This document shows positions 1-10,557 of a stretch of 64,000 nt of DNA, piece by piece. The notes below the pieces were generated by a model. The model saw only the letters and a program-made list of their open reading frames with translations, made no database searches and was not told the DNA's origin. The translations under genes and the position numbers were made by a program. The stretch's first letter is position 1. Each line of letters begins with the position of its first letter. Origin of the DNA: Nothophaeocryptopus gaeumannii (lineage: Eukaryota > Ascomycota > Dothideomycetes > Mycosphaerellales > Mycosphaerellaceae); assembly GCA_031771865.1 (NCBI GenBank), contig JASISA010000042.1:1977501-2041500 (forward strand), read 5' to 3'.

Positions 1-1240
1 ATTTCGTGGGCGATACACCGCAGTGTACTTTTGCCAGATGGAGCTGTCGCAAGGATCCAGCTCTTCACATGCTCTGGACCACTGCCGAACCTCTGCCCTC
101 ATACTCAACCGCCACGTAGCCACACGAAAAGGCATGTTGGTGGACAAAGATTTTGCAGACGGTTGACTCCAGGTATAGTAGGAGACCTTGCAGAAGACCA
201 ATCTACAACAGCTCCAGTCACTTCACCCGATATTTCGGGCCATCCGCGACCGCAGGACCTGCAAGCTGCGATTGTCAACGGCGATGAACATGGCGCATTG
301 CTCCGTTGTGATGATCCTGATGGGCTTTACTTAGCCAGTCCGAGCATTTTCAGACTTCAGAAGTACGATCCGAGATGCTGATATACACGTGACAAGCTGC
401 GACGTTTACTGCCGCCGCGCGAATGGCACCCACGAGAACAACATATGTCCTCTGTCATCGAGTACACGCCCGTGGCTGTCTTCATTATCTATGTTTGGAT
501 ATCACGCTGCAGAGGACGAGTCGTACGAGACCTTCTAGGCTTCTAACTTGCACCACCGCCTCTTTTATACCCTGAAGATTGGCGAACACGCTGTCGGACA
601 TTTCGCAAACGGATGGACAACATTCGCTAAATTGGCTAAGGCTTAGCATGGGCTTGCTGTTCGCAATACTCAGTCTCTTGCCCATGTTGCACTCCAAATC
701 GATGCATTCGACATATCGGTGCCTGGAGTTGGTTGCACCGTCGAAAAGGAGCAGAACCTTGACTAAAGCGGATTGTCTGTCGCCACGCTGTTGTAAGCGA
801 GCCGCAGATTTACCCCAGTCGTTCTCGCCTGATGGCTAGATGAAGGACATAGCACATGTCGATGATCTGATCGGCCAAACACTTTTAAAGCTGATCTATC
901 GTGTCAGTTGAGAGATCAGTTACCGACCGGCAGATGGCAAAATGCTTGGAGTGATTAGCTGATTGAACGTTTACGGCAACATTTTCTGGCAATCTCATGT
1001 GCAAGAGAGCTTTTCCAACCGAAACTGGGATGCCGACTCATCGCGACGCATATTGTGACCTGCAGCCCGTGCACACATACTTCATGTGATGCAAGCAGAG
1101 CGCTCCGAACTCGCCGTACCTCCCAAATAGGCTGGTATCGCCGAGAACTGCCGACCTCCGCTGCCGCAGAACCCCCAAACTTCGGAGTGAATACACGTGG
1201 GTCTCCGACTTCGCGGAGACTCTCGGCATGAATCTATTAT
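1..1240. other. Gene-poor left edge, nothing recognised
   Basis: Only short reading frames without recognisable domains, splice structure or codon coherence are visible on either strand. I see no RNA gene and no clear repeat. It directly precedes a transposase remnant, so it may be old transposon or degraded intergenic DNA. Confidence 0.5.
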
Positions 1241-1241
1241 T

Positions 1242-1785
1242 GAGGTTCACAAAGCACATGAACCAAGGAAGACGCCTGTCCAAGATCCAACAGGGGAAGA
1301 CTACCTTGAAAGGATGCAGCACTAGGAGAATACTAAGCCACCTAGGTTTGAAAAGAAGGGCAATACAATGACACAGAAGTACTACGCTGACAACGTGCTT
1401 CCATATTATATAGAGGGTATAGAGGCACACAGGAAGCAGTTCAAAAGGGAGGTGTATCTTGTAAAGGATAGACACCATTCTAGAGGCAACCTCCCTACCC
1501 TATTGAACCAAAAACATGGAATTTAGCTATATGCTCAGCTAGCACAATCCCCTAACCTTAGGCCAATTGAAGGGCTTTAGTTACTGCTGAAAGAAAGGCT
1601 TAAAAAGGCACATGGTGAGAATCTACGGAAGCTTAACTTTAGGCAGTTCAAAGAAGCAGTTCAGGTAGCCTAGGCTACTATTACTTTGGAGGAAGTAAGG
1701 AACTGGATTAGAGAGATGCCCTGGAGGTGATACAAGGTCATTCCCAAGGCTGGTACTATCGTGAAAGGCGGTGTTTGGTAATATA
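1242..1785 (+). pseudogene. Tc1/mariner-type transposase remnant (C-terminal half)
   Basis: One reading frame running through about 1242-1785 resembles the C-terminal half of a fungal Tc1/mariner DDE transposase. The hallmark is SPNLRPIEGL near 1543-1572, matching the family's SPDLNPIENLW block that carries the last catalytic acid. Upstream lies VYLVKDRHHSRGN, in the position of the second catalytic Asp. Downstream is a helical tail ending in VKGGVW and a stop near 1785. Four in-frame stops break this tail and middle region; most are TAG where Trp is expected (for example after EGL and before ATITLEEV), as RIP or deamination would produce, plus one TGA. An earlier TAG lies near 1321. The N-terminal DNA-binding half was not found and no terminal inverted repeats were identified. 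The copy is certainly inactive. Confidence 0.72.
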
Positions 1786-2263
1786 CAAGGTATCTAGCGG
1801 ACTCCGTCCAAAGATATGCCCGAAGGAAGTCGATTGAATTGAGTAATTGACCAGGCGCGCGTGAAAGCCTGCTTCGGAGTGTCTGGACCCTGAGATTCCG
1901 AGGCTTGGCGTAGCTGGACCCTGAAAGTTTCTGCTAGATCGGATGTACTTTAGGGAACATGCAGACGTGTAAGTCCACGGAGCGTGTCCAGCTGGCTTTA
2001 AGGTCTCATTACTTAGTATGTGTTTTTACAGTAGCCAATCAGAATGGGTTTCTTCGTGGTTTAGTTGTCAGTAAGATATGCCCTTCGGGCAATAATAGGG
2101 CGGAAGTGTGCCTAATCAGGCCTAGTTTCTCGGATGTCAGCCAATCTTGCGAACCCCTGTGGAGGACTCTCGCGTGCTATGCCTTGGGCAACTTTTCTTC
2201 CTTCCAATGTACAGCGTCCAACACCACTGACCCAGGTCCGCCAGTTTCAATATACCTTGCCGA
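1786..2263. other. Upstream region of the GH32 gene
   Basis: No convincing gene. It separates the dead transposase from the GH32 start and presumably holds the GH32 promoter. No clear TATA box or operator could be assigned by eye. Confidence 0.4.
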
Positions 2264-4174
2264 ATGGCAGACATCAGCTCTTCGAGCTCTACGGATCTCG
2301 CTACATCGACTTCGCAAGAGACCAACTTGACCATCTTGAGTGCACCAGAACGGTGTAAGCCATTTGAGAAGACGCCCAACCCGGACCGATCGACTCGAGA
2401 AGAGAGGTTCTGTAGACGGCGTCCCTCATATCACTTTCAAGCTACGAGTGGATGGATGAACGACCCATGTGCGCCGGGCTTCGATCCCACGACTGGTGTC
2501 TATCATCTCGGCTACCAATGGAATCCGCACGGCGTGGACTGGGGTGATATTTCATGGGGCTCGGCGACATCAATCGACCTGATCACCTGGAAGCTGAAGG
2601 ATTCGCCCTCGTTGATCCCGGATCAGCCGTATGATAAGAGAGGCGTGTTCTCCGGCTGCTTTATTAACGGTCGGGATAACTCCTTGACACGAGCTTACAC
2701 CTCAGTCAGCCACTTACCCATACATTATACCTTCAAACACGTCCGAGGATCAGAATCCCTCAGTTTGGCGAAGTCTATCGATGGAGGAAAGACATGGCAG
2801 AAGATCGACCAGAATCCGATTCTGCCCTGTGAACCCAAAGGCATCGAAGTTACCGGATGGCGAGATCCATTTGTTGCTCCTTGGCCGAAGATGGCCGAGT
2901 TTGTTCAGCTCGATTCCAACAGTACACTTTTCGGCATCATTTCTGGCGGCATTCGAGACGTCAGCCCCACAACATTCTTGTACGCTGTCGACGCAGACCA
3001 CTTGGAGAGTTGGAAGTACATTGGACCTCTAATCAATTTCGGTCTTAACTTCAGACCTTCACGGTGGTCGGTAGATCTAGGCAGGAACTGGGAGGTCAGC
3101 AACTTCATGACGTTGAGAGACGAGAACGATGTGAGCATCGAACGGGACTGCATCGTCATGGGTGCGGAAGGATGCTTACCAACTCGAGCAGCCTCCATAG
3201 CAGGCTCACTCGGTCCAGCAAGGCCAGCTCGAGGACAACTATGGATGTCAGGGAAACTTCAAAAGCCAAAGTCTTCAGTCCACTCCGGACCGGTAGAGTT
3301 GACCTACGAGTTTGGCGGCCATATCGACCATGGCTGTTTGTACGCCGCCAACTCTTTCTTCGATCCTCAGACGCAAAAGCGAATCATGTGGGGCTGGATC
3401 ACCGAAGAAGACCTCTGTGACGACCTCCGCCACGCACAAGGCTGGAGTGGAATGCTCTCAATGCCTCGCGAGCTACGACTCCAAACCCTCAACCACGTCG
3501 TCAGTGCATCGTCCTCCGACCTCTCCTCAATAACCTCCATCGAGATCGAAGAAGACCCCAACGGCACATCCACCCTCCGAACCCTCGCAAGTCAACCGTA
3601 TCAACCTCTGATCGATAAACTCCGTCAACATCCCAACGTCCGGAAATCCTCTCTCCACAACGAAGAACTCACTTCCGGAATCTACAGCGTGTCCTTCCCA
3701 GCCTCGGCCGTGCAAACAAATGCATGGGAACTTTCAGCCACCATCTCCGTAACCAAAGGCTCCGCCTCCATCGGCCTCTCCATTGACCATAGTGGCGATT
3801 ATACCCGCTGCACAACCCTCTTCTACGACGCTACCACTGAGACATTCATCATCAAGCGTCCTGCATTCCCGATCTTATCTTCCAGCGAACTCATCAACAG
3901 CGCTCCTGAGACGGCTCCTCATACCTTGTTCACGATGAGGGATCCACTGACGGGGGATTTGGAGCAGGAGAAATTGCACATCCGGGCATGGAGGGATAAT
4001 TCTGTTTTGGAGGTTTTCGTTAATGGCAGGACGGCGATATCGACGAGGATTTATGCGGCGGAGGAGACGTTCGGAATGCGGTTCTTCGCAGACGATTGTC
4101 CAAAGGCGGTTGCGGATGTGCCGTGTGAGGTTGTGGAGGCGAGGATTTGGGATGGGATTGGCACTCAATGAGAC
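2264..4174 (+). CDS. GH32 glycoside hydrolase, intracellular invertase/fructofuranosidase-like
   Basis: Predicted 635-residue single-exon protein of glycoside hydrolase family 32, which hydrolyses beta-fructosidic bonds in sucrose or fructans by a retaining mechanism. Visible family signatures: WMNDP at residues 64-68 with nucleophile Asp67, the RDP motif at 200-202 whose Asp stabilises the transition state, and WEVSNF at 276-281 carrying the acid/base Glu277. The five-bladed propeller region is followed by the usual beta-sandwich module, including a VLEVFVNGRTA-like strand near the C-terminus. There is no signal peptide: the first 50 residues are Ser/Thr-rich and polar, so the enzyme is likely cytosolic, like the intracellular SucB-type invertases of Aspergillus. 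The family is known with high confidence; the exact substrate is inferred. The ATG at 2264 is the first in frame. Confidence 0.9.
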
Positions 4175-4597
4175 AGGTAGATGGGCAGTCCGAGGAGGAC
4201 GATGTGCTTGAAGATTTATTGCTGGCAGGGAAACGCCAGCGGATGTGCTAATATAGAGCGATAGATCGTAGAGATGATTTATGAGATACGAAATTGGACG
4301 ATTGGCTAAGTGTTCTCTGAAAAAGACCCTTCAAGGTGTACTACTGCTCGAGACCATAAGTCGTCAGACCTCTGTCGCATTCGGAAAAGCCCGACTGCAG
4401 AGCTCGTAGGTAGCACATAGTCGCATCAACGAGAACCAAACCCAACCTGTACGCCACGCTCACGTACCAATGTGTGAACCAGGAGAGCCATTCAATCTCA
4501 GATTCCCCTTTCCTCAGTCAGTCACCACACACTTGATGCACACATTTTGCCTGTTTTCTTCCCGTTATACTCTCTCCACCACTCACTCCTCCACCTT
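4175..4597. other. Intergenic region 3' of GH32
   Basis: No gene seen. It contains the GH32 3' untranslated region and the 3' flank of a minus-strand pseudogene, so the two loci are convergent. Confidence 0.4.
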
Positions 4598-6240
4598 CTA
4601 CGCCGGTGGCAGCCCAAGCGCCTCAAACCACTCCTTCGAACATGGCTGAAGCCCCTCGATCTTGAAGCCCTGAATCTTGAAGTCTTCCTCCCATGGGAGG
4701 TCGAAGTCGTCGAGGTCCACGCCGGTAAAGTAGTACTTCGCATCGACTTTGGCGGTTGGCGGGAACGAGCGGTTCTGAGAGTAAAAGTAGGCCTCGTTAT
4801 GCCGCATGTTGAAGTCAGAGTGAAAGCTGCTTAGCGCCAGCCACCACGACCTCCTCGACCGCCGCCGCGGCCACGAGTTGAGTTGCTTGGATTGCGAATG
4901 TCAACGTCGTGTGGTACTCTTATCACACCGTCCTCGTGGAGATCGGGCTGGTGAATGTCGTAGCCAGGTGGTGCGATGAGCTCAAAAGCACGGCTCGCCA
5001 TCTTGTTGACGAGAGCCTTGAGGTGGTTCTCCACAGCATCGACATTAGTCGCCGTGACTTTCAGATTGGACTTCTCGAGGAAATTCTCTGCGATATTATC
5101 GTCGAAGACCATGAGTTCATTGCGGGTGTGGCTCGCCTCGGTGAGCAGGTTGGAAGCATGGCGAAACGAGCTCGGAAAGTAGACGTCTGGCTTCGCGGTT
5201 GGGCCCTGGCGAAGGGCTTCTTGGTGTTTCCCGCCCAGTCTCTGGTGGGTGAGCCACTGCGTTATGATAGATTTGACGATTGCTTCTGGCTGGGACTCGA
5301 TGTGGAGGCCTGCTAAGTGGGAGGGTCTTGAGTGGCGCTCCCGGTGTTTTGGTGTCCCAAAATGGGATGTACGTCTCCAAGAGCATGCTGTCGAAGTCTT
5401 ATGACAAGGAGGTAATGCACTTTTGTAGCTCGTCGCGCTTCTTCGCGATGCAAAAGGCCTGAGAGCCGGGGAGGTCGAGCTCGTTGACGAGGATGCTAAG
5501 GTTCATGCCGCTGCCAATGGAGTATCGAAGTGCCTCGTTCCACACTTCCGCGTAGTGGAGCTTCTTCGCCAGTGCCAAGTGGAAGACGCAGTGGTCGCCG
5601 ACGTCGGATGATCCGCGGCAGACCTCGAGGTAGACCTTGCGCAGCTTGAACGCAACGACGTCAAATAGAGAGTAGAACTCAGCGTACGCGGCGATGTCTG
5701 CGATTTCTTGCTCGAAAAGAGTCCGAGGCGGCACGTCATCTTCGTAAAGAAGAGCGAACAGCCGCTCATGGTTGCGTACCACCTGCCAGAAGTAGATCTC
5801 TGCGCTTTCAGCATAGTCGTGCTCGGGCTCGTAGACCTCATCCTCATGCTCATCATATGGGTCGTCGATGAATTTAGCGATGGCCTGACGTGCGGCGTAA
5901 CCGTCCGCGTTGTTGCTGAGGTAAAAGGGCTTCTCGTTCCACTCGAACTGATACAGCCGTCCTCTGGCTTCGTCTTGGTGAGCAAGACTGTGCCATCGTC
6001 GGTGGGGGCAAGGCAGTAGGTTAGGACGGTACGCTCTTCGCCCGTGACAGGATGCTTAATAACAGCCGCATTGGTGGCCCTGGCCCGTGCGAGCTTGCCT
6101 CGAAGAACGGTGAATCCTTCTCAAGTGGACCACTGTCCAGAACTAGGTCACTCTCGGAGTTCTTGCCGTCAAAGACAACGACGCGGCTGCCTTTTCGTGA
6201 CAGAGCGGACGACTGGCGATCGGCGCAGGTTGCTCATGAT
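4598..6240 (-). pseudogene. BTB/POZ-like protein pseudogene with several frameshifts
   Basis: Minus-strand pieces in different frames join into one coherent protein-like sequence. From 5' to 3': a strand containing VVVFDGKNSESDLVLDSG (about 6180-6120); GKLARARATNAAVIKHPVTG after a shift near 6090; FEWNEKPFYLSNNADGYAAR after a shift near 5960; a long helical block with YAEFYSLFDVVAFKLRKVYL; a TAA at 5399; a further shift near 5330; then a segment ending in a Gly/Arg-rich tail near 4835 and one more displaced segment to 4598. The layout, an N-terminal BTB-like strand order followed by helices of the kind AEFY..FDVV..KL, suggests a fungal BTB-domain protein. That family call is tentative. No GT..AG introns explain the shifts, so I read it as a degraded gene. 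Confidence 0.6.
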
Positions 6241-7184
6241 CGAACGTGAGAGTTGCAGGCATGGCGGAGTCGGCCGCTACTTGTATTGGTGAACAGCTCG
6301 GGCGGTGGCTTCGAGTCAATGCAGATTGGCGCACGATGTGTTTTGATCGCTGTTAAGCTCAGGTGCGCGATGCCAAGTGGTAAGTTGCGTCCGAGCTGTG
6401 GTGGAGTTCGAAAAAGAGCAGAAGGATGGTCGAGGTAGTTCCAATAGTCGAGTGTTGCGAATGTGTTGAGCGTTTGCAGCTTCAGTGAACATTGCCTCTC
6501 TAGCCCGTGCGAGTGAATGTGGCCCGGGCTTTGTTCATAGCTCAAAAGCTGAATGCCATTGACCAGCGACACGGTGAAAGATCCTCCTTCAACCTGTCGG
6601 AACTGTTACTGCATGTGATATTAATTCAACGATGCCATCGTTTCCATTGAAACATCACCCGCTGCCCTTCGCTCAGGCAGACAGGAGTCTTTCAGGTGCC
6701 GCGTGTTGCACAGGGCATGGCCGCTTTCGAAATCGAGGTGGTATATACAATCCAAGGCTGAAAGCTCATAAAATCAGCGAATATTTCGTAGTGTACGTCG
6801 GAAAGGTCGTTCGACGGTCAGATGGTACAAAAGACTAAGGGCCGGAAGCTGCAGAAATGTCAGCCCAGAAGGCGCTGTCTCAAGTGCATGTCCGAGCTTG
6901 CGCTTTCATTGCCCAGTATCTCACTGCACGAGAGAAAGATTGTGAGTAAAGACAGCATCCCAAAAAGACCCGTGTCTTTCAACACCGATCAACAGCGTCA
7001 TGTGCGCGCTTTCAGGGATATCGCAATTGCCATTTCACGTGATGTCCAGCTACTCATGCCTCTCGTTCAGCCTTGCGCCGCATCTCGAGATTTCGCCTCC
7101 AGCCCATGCCATGTTCTCTCATTCCAGCCCCTTCGATGTCCATCGTCAACGCCATTGCTCTTTCTTTGCATCCTACTCAGGCAT
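6241..7184. other. Intergenic, no gene recognised
   Basis: Short unrelated reading frames only. Likely 5' flank of the BTB-like pseudogene and 3' flank of RPL38. Nothing else can be supported. Confidence 0.35.
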
Positions 7185-7617
7185 TTATGAAGACTTGGCA
7201 ACATGCTTGCCCTTGGCGTTCTTCTTTGGGGTCTCAGAGATGGAGAGTCCTGGACATCCCGTGTCAGCATTTCTTAACACCTTTTGATCGAGTATAGTGA
7301 TGCGTACCCGGTGGGAGAGACTGCTTGAGCTTTTCGGCCTTGTCGTTGTCCTTCAGAACGAGAGTGTACAAGAAACGGCTGGCTCGGACCTTGAACTTGG
7401 TCTGGTTGGTGGCCTTGTTCTTCTTTATCCGCGCGGCTGCATCAATCATATATCAGCACACAGTATTCTCTTCATCCTGTCCCCGTCGCACATCCTAATT
7501 GTATCCTCCTCTTCAATGATCCCAGCGGAGGTCTTGGATAGTATCAAACGTACAGGAGGCATCCTTTCTGCGGGAGATCTCGAGGAAAGACTTGATGTCC
7601 GTGACTTCGCGAGGCAT
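7185..7617 (-). CDS. RPL38: 60S ribosomal protein eL38, three exons
   Basis: Structural protein of the large cytosolic ribosomal subunit. Exons on the minus strand: 7617-7554, 7436-7308 and 7249-7185, with GT..AG introns of 117 and 58 nt. The spliced protein has 85 residues. It starts MPREVTDIKSFLEISRRKDA, continues ARIKKNKATNQTKFKVRASR and RFLYTLVLKDNDKAEKLKQS, and ends SETPKKNAKGKHVAKSS. This is the eL38 pattern throughout, slightly longer than the usual 70-80 residues. The ATG sits in a GCCACCATG context. Codon phase is kept across both introns: the Ser codon after KDAS is split by intron 1, and the Gly codon after SLPP by intron 2. It is divergent from MTR2, 226 bp away, so the two share an upstream region. 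High confidence in identity; splice sites were read by eye. Confidence 0.93.
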
Positions 7618-7843
7618 GGTGGCGGTATTTGTGCGATCGATCGTTCGGTCTTTGAAAGTGACAATGTTGGCAATGCGCTGCTTTCTCACCAGATGTTGTC
7701 GCATTGGATTTCGAGGAAAGTGCGGGCCGGAGGAATCTCGGCCGACGTTTCCGAAATCTTGGCATGATCTCGACTTCAGGTGCTCAATGAACTGCAGGCT
7801 TCACCTGGATCAACACAATCGCAAACACCAGTGAACTGCCAAA
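7618..7843. promoter_or_regulatory. Shared 226-bp region between divergent RPL38 and MTR2
   Basis: The start codons of RPL38 (minus) and the MTR2-like gene (plus) are only 226 bp apart with no other gene between, so both promoters must lie here or overlap the 5' ends. I did not identify specific elements. Confidence 0.55.
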
Positions 7844-8359
7844 ATGGCGACAACACTCTCCGATACAGACCGCACGATGATCGCCACCGACGTTGCCGAA
7901 GCCTTCATCGAAAGCTACTACACAGCCCTCAACAGCTCCCGCTCCACAATCAATGACTTCTACATAAAACAACTCCCTGGAAGCACACCCAACCGAACCC
8001 TTCCCTTCATCAACTACAATGGAGATCTCAGCAACGACGGCGACACCTTCCAAAAGAAATTCGACGAGATGCCGTACACATTCTACGAAGTGCAATCATT
8101 GAACGCGCATGTCCTGAACCCCTGTCTCGATCCCAGTAATGTCAAGACGAGAAAGGACGCGGAGAGAAATATGAGTTTGGTGTTGCAGGCCAGTGGGTAC
8201 GTGAGGATGGGGGAGAGGAAAGATGGACCGATGAGGGGGTTTGCGGAGGATTTTGTTTTGGTGCCGAATAAGGAGGAGGTTGGAGGGAAGGGGACGGGAA
8301 AGGTTGGAGAAGGGAGACAATGGCTTGTGCAGACGCAGAATTTCCGGTTTGTGGTTTGA
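7844..8359 (+). CDS. MTR2: MTR2-like mRNA export factor, NTF2-like fold
   Basis: 171-residue single-exon protein. The N-terminus (DVAEAFIESYYTALNSSR followed by INDFYIK) has the helix pattern of NTF2-like proteins, and the size and arrangement fit fungal Mtr2, the partner of the Mex67 receptor that carries mRNA through nuclear pores. A middle block (FDEMPYTFYEVQSLNAHVLN) and the C-terminal strand WLVQTQNFRFVV match the final beta strands typical of this fold. The call rests on length and sequence pattern, not an alignment; a related NTF2-fold export protein is the alternative. It starts at the first ATG, with an AAAATGG context. Confidence 0.78.
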   Translation: MATTLSDTDRTMIATDVAEAFIESYYTALNSSRSTINDFYIKQLPGSTPNRTLPFINYNGDLSNDGDTFQKKFDEMPYTFYEVQSLNAHVLNPCLDPSNVKTRKDAERNMSLVLQASGYVRMGERKDGPMRGFAEDFVLVPNKEEVGGKGTGKVGEGRQWLVQTQNFRFVV

Positions 8360-10557
8360 AGGATTTATGAGAATGCTGGATGTAGATTGAACGGAAGGCG
8401 CAAAGGCTCTACTGGACACGCGGGATATGACGAACGACCGAGAAGGTTTACCCATTGATGACCTACGGTGTTGGGAAACTGTCTTGAATGAGATGCTCGG
8501 GCTTCAAACTGCGGGGAAATTCGAAGGTGTGGAGCGCGAATGTCTATTGTGGAAGTCTCCATCACCCCAGGGTGCAAAGGTGTCCAGGGAGATATCGAGT
8601 CCGCGTTGCAAGTCCCGGCAGTTGACGATCAGTCAGAACTTGATCTGAAGAGACACAGAAGCATGCAGGCGGAGATCGGAATACCAAGGTCAAAAAGCTG
8701 TTTAATCTCGTATGCCGGAGTAAAGCAGGAAATTGTGACCGGACCTTAAACTCAAATTTCCATGACAAAAGGAAGCTCCAGATGGTCCGTGATACATGGA
8801 CACATGTGCCTTTAAACGCCGACCCCGTTACATGAACAAGCAGGGGTAATGCAAGTGACAGCACACGGGCACTGTACGCTCACATCGACCTCTCGAAACC
8901 TGGGACGCCACGTGCCCGAACATCCGTACGCCGTCTTTGTAGAGCGGCTAGTCCCCAGAACAAGTGAGGGCTAGACGAGATCAATGCACTCTGCGCATTT
9001 ACTTGGCTCAGACGAGAAGATTGGCATTTGCACGGTAAGACAGCACTTTTTTGACTTTCCTCGCCTTCCTCTACCCATACCTTTCACTAACACTTTTCTT
9101 ATATCACACAGATCCTTTTATTTCACTACCAAATTCAGAACCGGCTCCTTGCGCAACTACTGGGTCGGTGGAGCAGGGAGCATAAACTCCCGATCTTGAG
9201 CAGCGGCGGCAGGAGCGCAAGGAGCAAGGAAACGCATCGGTTCGCAAAGTGCGGATACTGGCATTCCAGATCCAAAAGCTCCTCTCCTGGTACATGACAC
9301 TGCGAAGCGGACAGACCGGCATAGGAGTGGATTTAAACCTCGGCGTTGGTCCACATGTAGTCGATCGAGCATTTGTCAAGCACTTGTTGAGTACTTGATA
9401 CCAGCTCTCCATCACTGCCCAGAGGCAAACCGCCGGCCCTAATGCTAGACCATATCGACCGCTCTGATCAATCACACAACGAGCACCTCCCAGGCGAGAT
9501 CTCTCCATATACTAGAGCAGAAACCTAATTCACGATCCCGAAGGTCAGCGATACACTGAACTACAAATCCGACAATGACTTTGATCATTTCTTGGGAGTG
9601 ATCGAGGAGATGGAGAGGGACATCCGACATCTCGCCTCCGAGGCCAAAGGACTCAGAACGAATTGCCAACGAGATAATGACGCGTTCTGGAGCCGGGTAA
9701 GTGAATGTGAAAGTTGACTTCCTGCGCTCGAGGCCTGGATCTACTGCACGTTCACACAAGGCGACATAGCGGCTGGCAGATATCTCGAAAGCTATTCTCA
9801 GTATACGCCAGCTCCTGAAACTGGCTGCTGTTGTTAGCGGACCTCACCTTATGGATCCGGGAAGGAGTCGCTCGCAGGCTTGCAGTGGCTCATAAGGCCG
9901 ACAACAACGTGGCGATACTGAATGCGAAGTAGGCTGCGAAGGCTAATAGAGCAGGCGAATGCGGCAAACAGGCCAGGGCTTACCCCTATACACATTCCGA
10001 CGTGAAGAATGTGTACCTGGAAGCGGACTTTGGATTCGAACTCGATAATGGCTGTTTATAGCATATGCTGCCTTCTGAAATCGGCTGCCGCTAGCAGCAT
10101 GGTTCACATCACTGTACATCCCAATGATATGTATATGTACCTGGCTCCTGGATCCGGGCAAAGACCTCGATGATAGCTGTTCCCGACGCGTGCTGCCTAT
10201 TCAGATCGGCTGCCACTAGTATCAAGTTTTACGTTGAAGATTCGAAGAGGTGGAGCGAGTGGTGTGCTCGCCGTAGCTCATGGCGCCATCTACGTTTTAC
10301 CGGTCCTAAATGTGAATCGAGGTACGCGGTGTACGGAAACCAAGGAGCGTGGCAGGCAATGCTATTCGGCAGACGCCAGAGCAGAGATGCGACAGATTGG
10401 GAGTGCTTCGTCTACACATCCCGGCTGAAGTATATGCTCCTGGCATTGGGACTGGGCATCGTCTTCATTTCCCGACGTGAAGCATATGCACCTAGATCCG
10501 GACTTGGGATTCGACCTCTACTGGCTCTGAAGTGCCTTCATATCACATCAATGACTC
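8360..10557. other. 2.2-kb region without a recognised gene, with diverged direct repeats
   Basis: No gene can be supported. Imperfect direct repeats are visible: a stretch beginning ttccgacgtgaagaatgtg near 9988 recurs as a diverged copy near 10471, and a gctgcc..tcggctgcc..ctag motif occurs near 10068 and 10192. They may be relics of a transposon or of an old duplication. The region ends at the target duplication of the hAT element. Confidence 0.4.

Noticed and set aside
8984..9300. Possible small spliced gene (ATG 8984, GTAAGA...CACAG intron)
   Set aside because: The intron looks plausible, but the joined product has no family resemblance and soon stops in a short, unremarkable frame.
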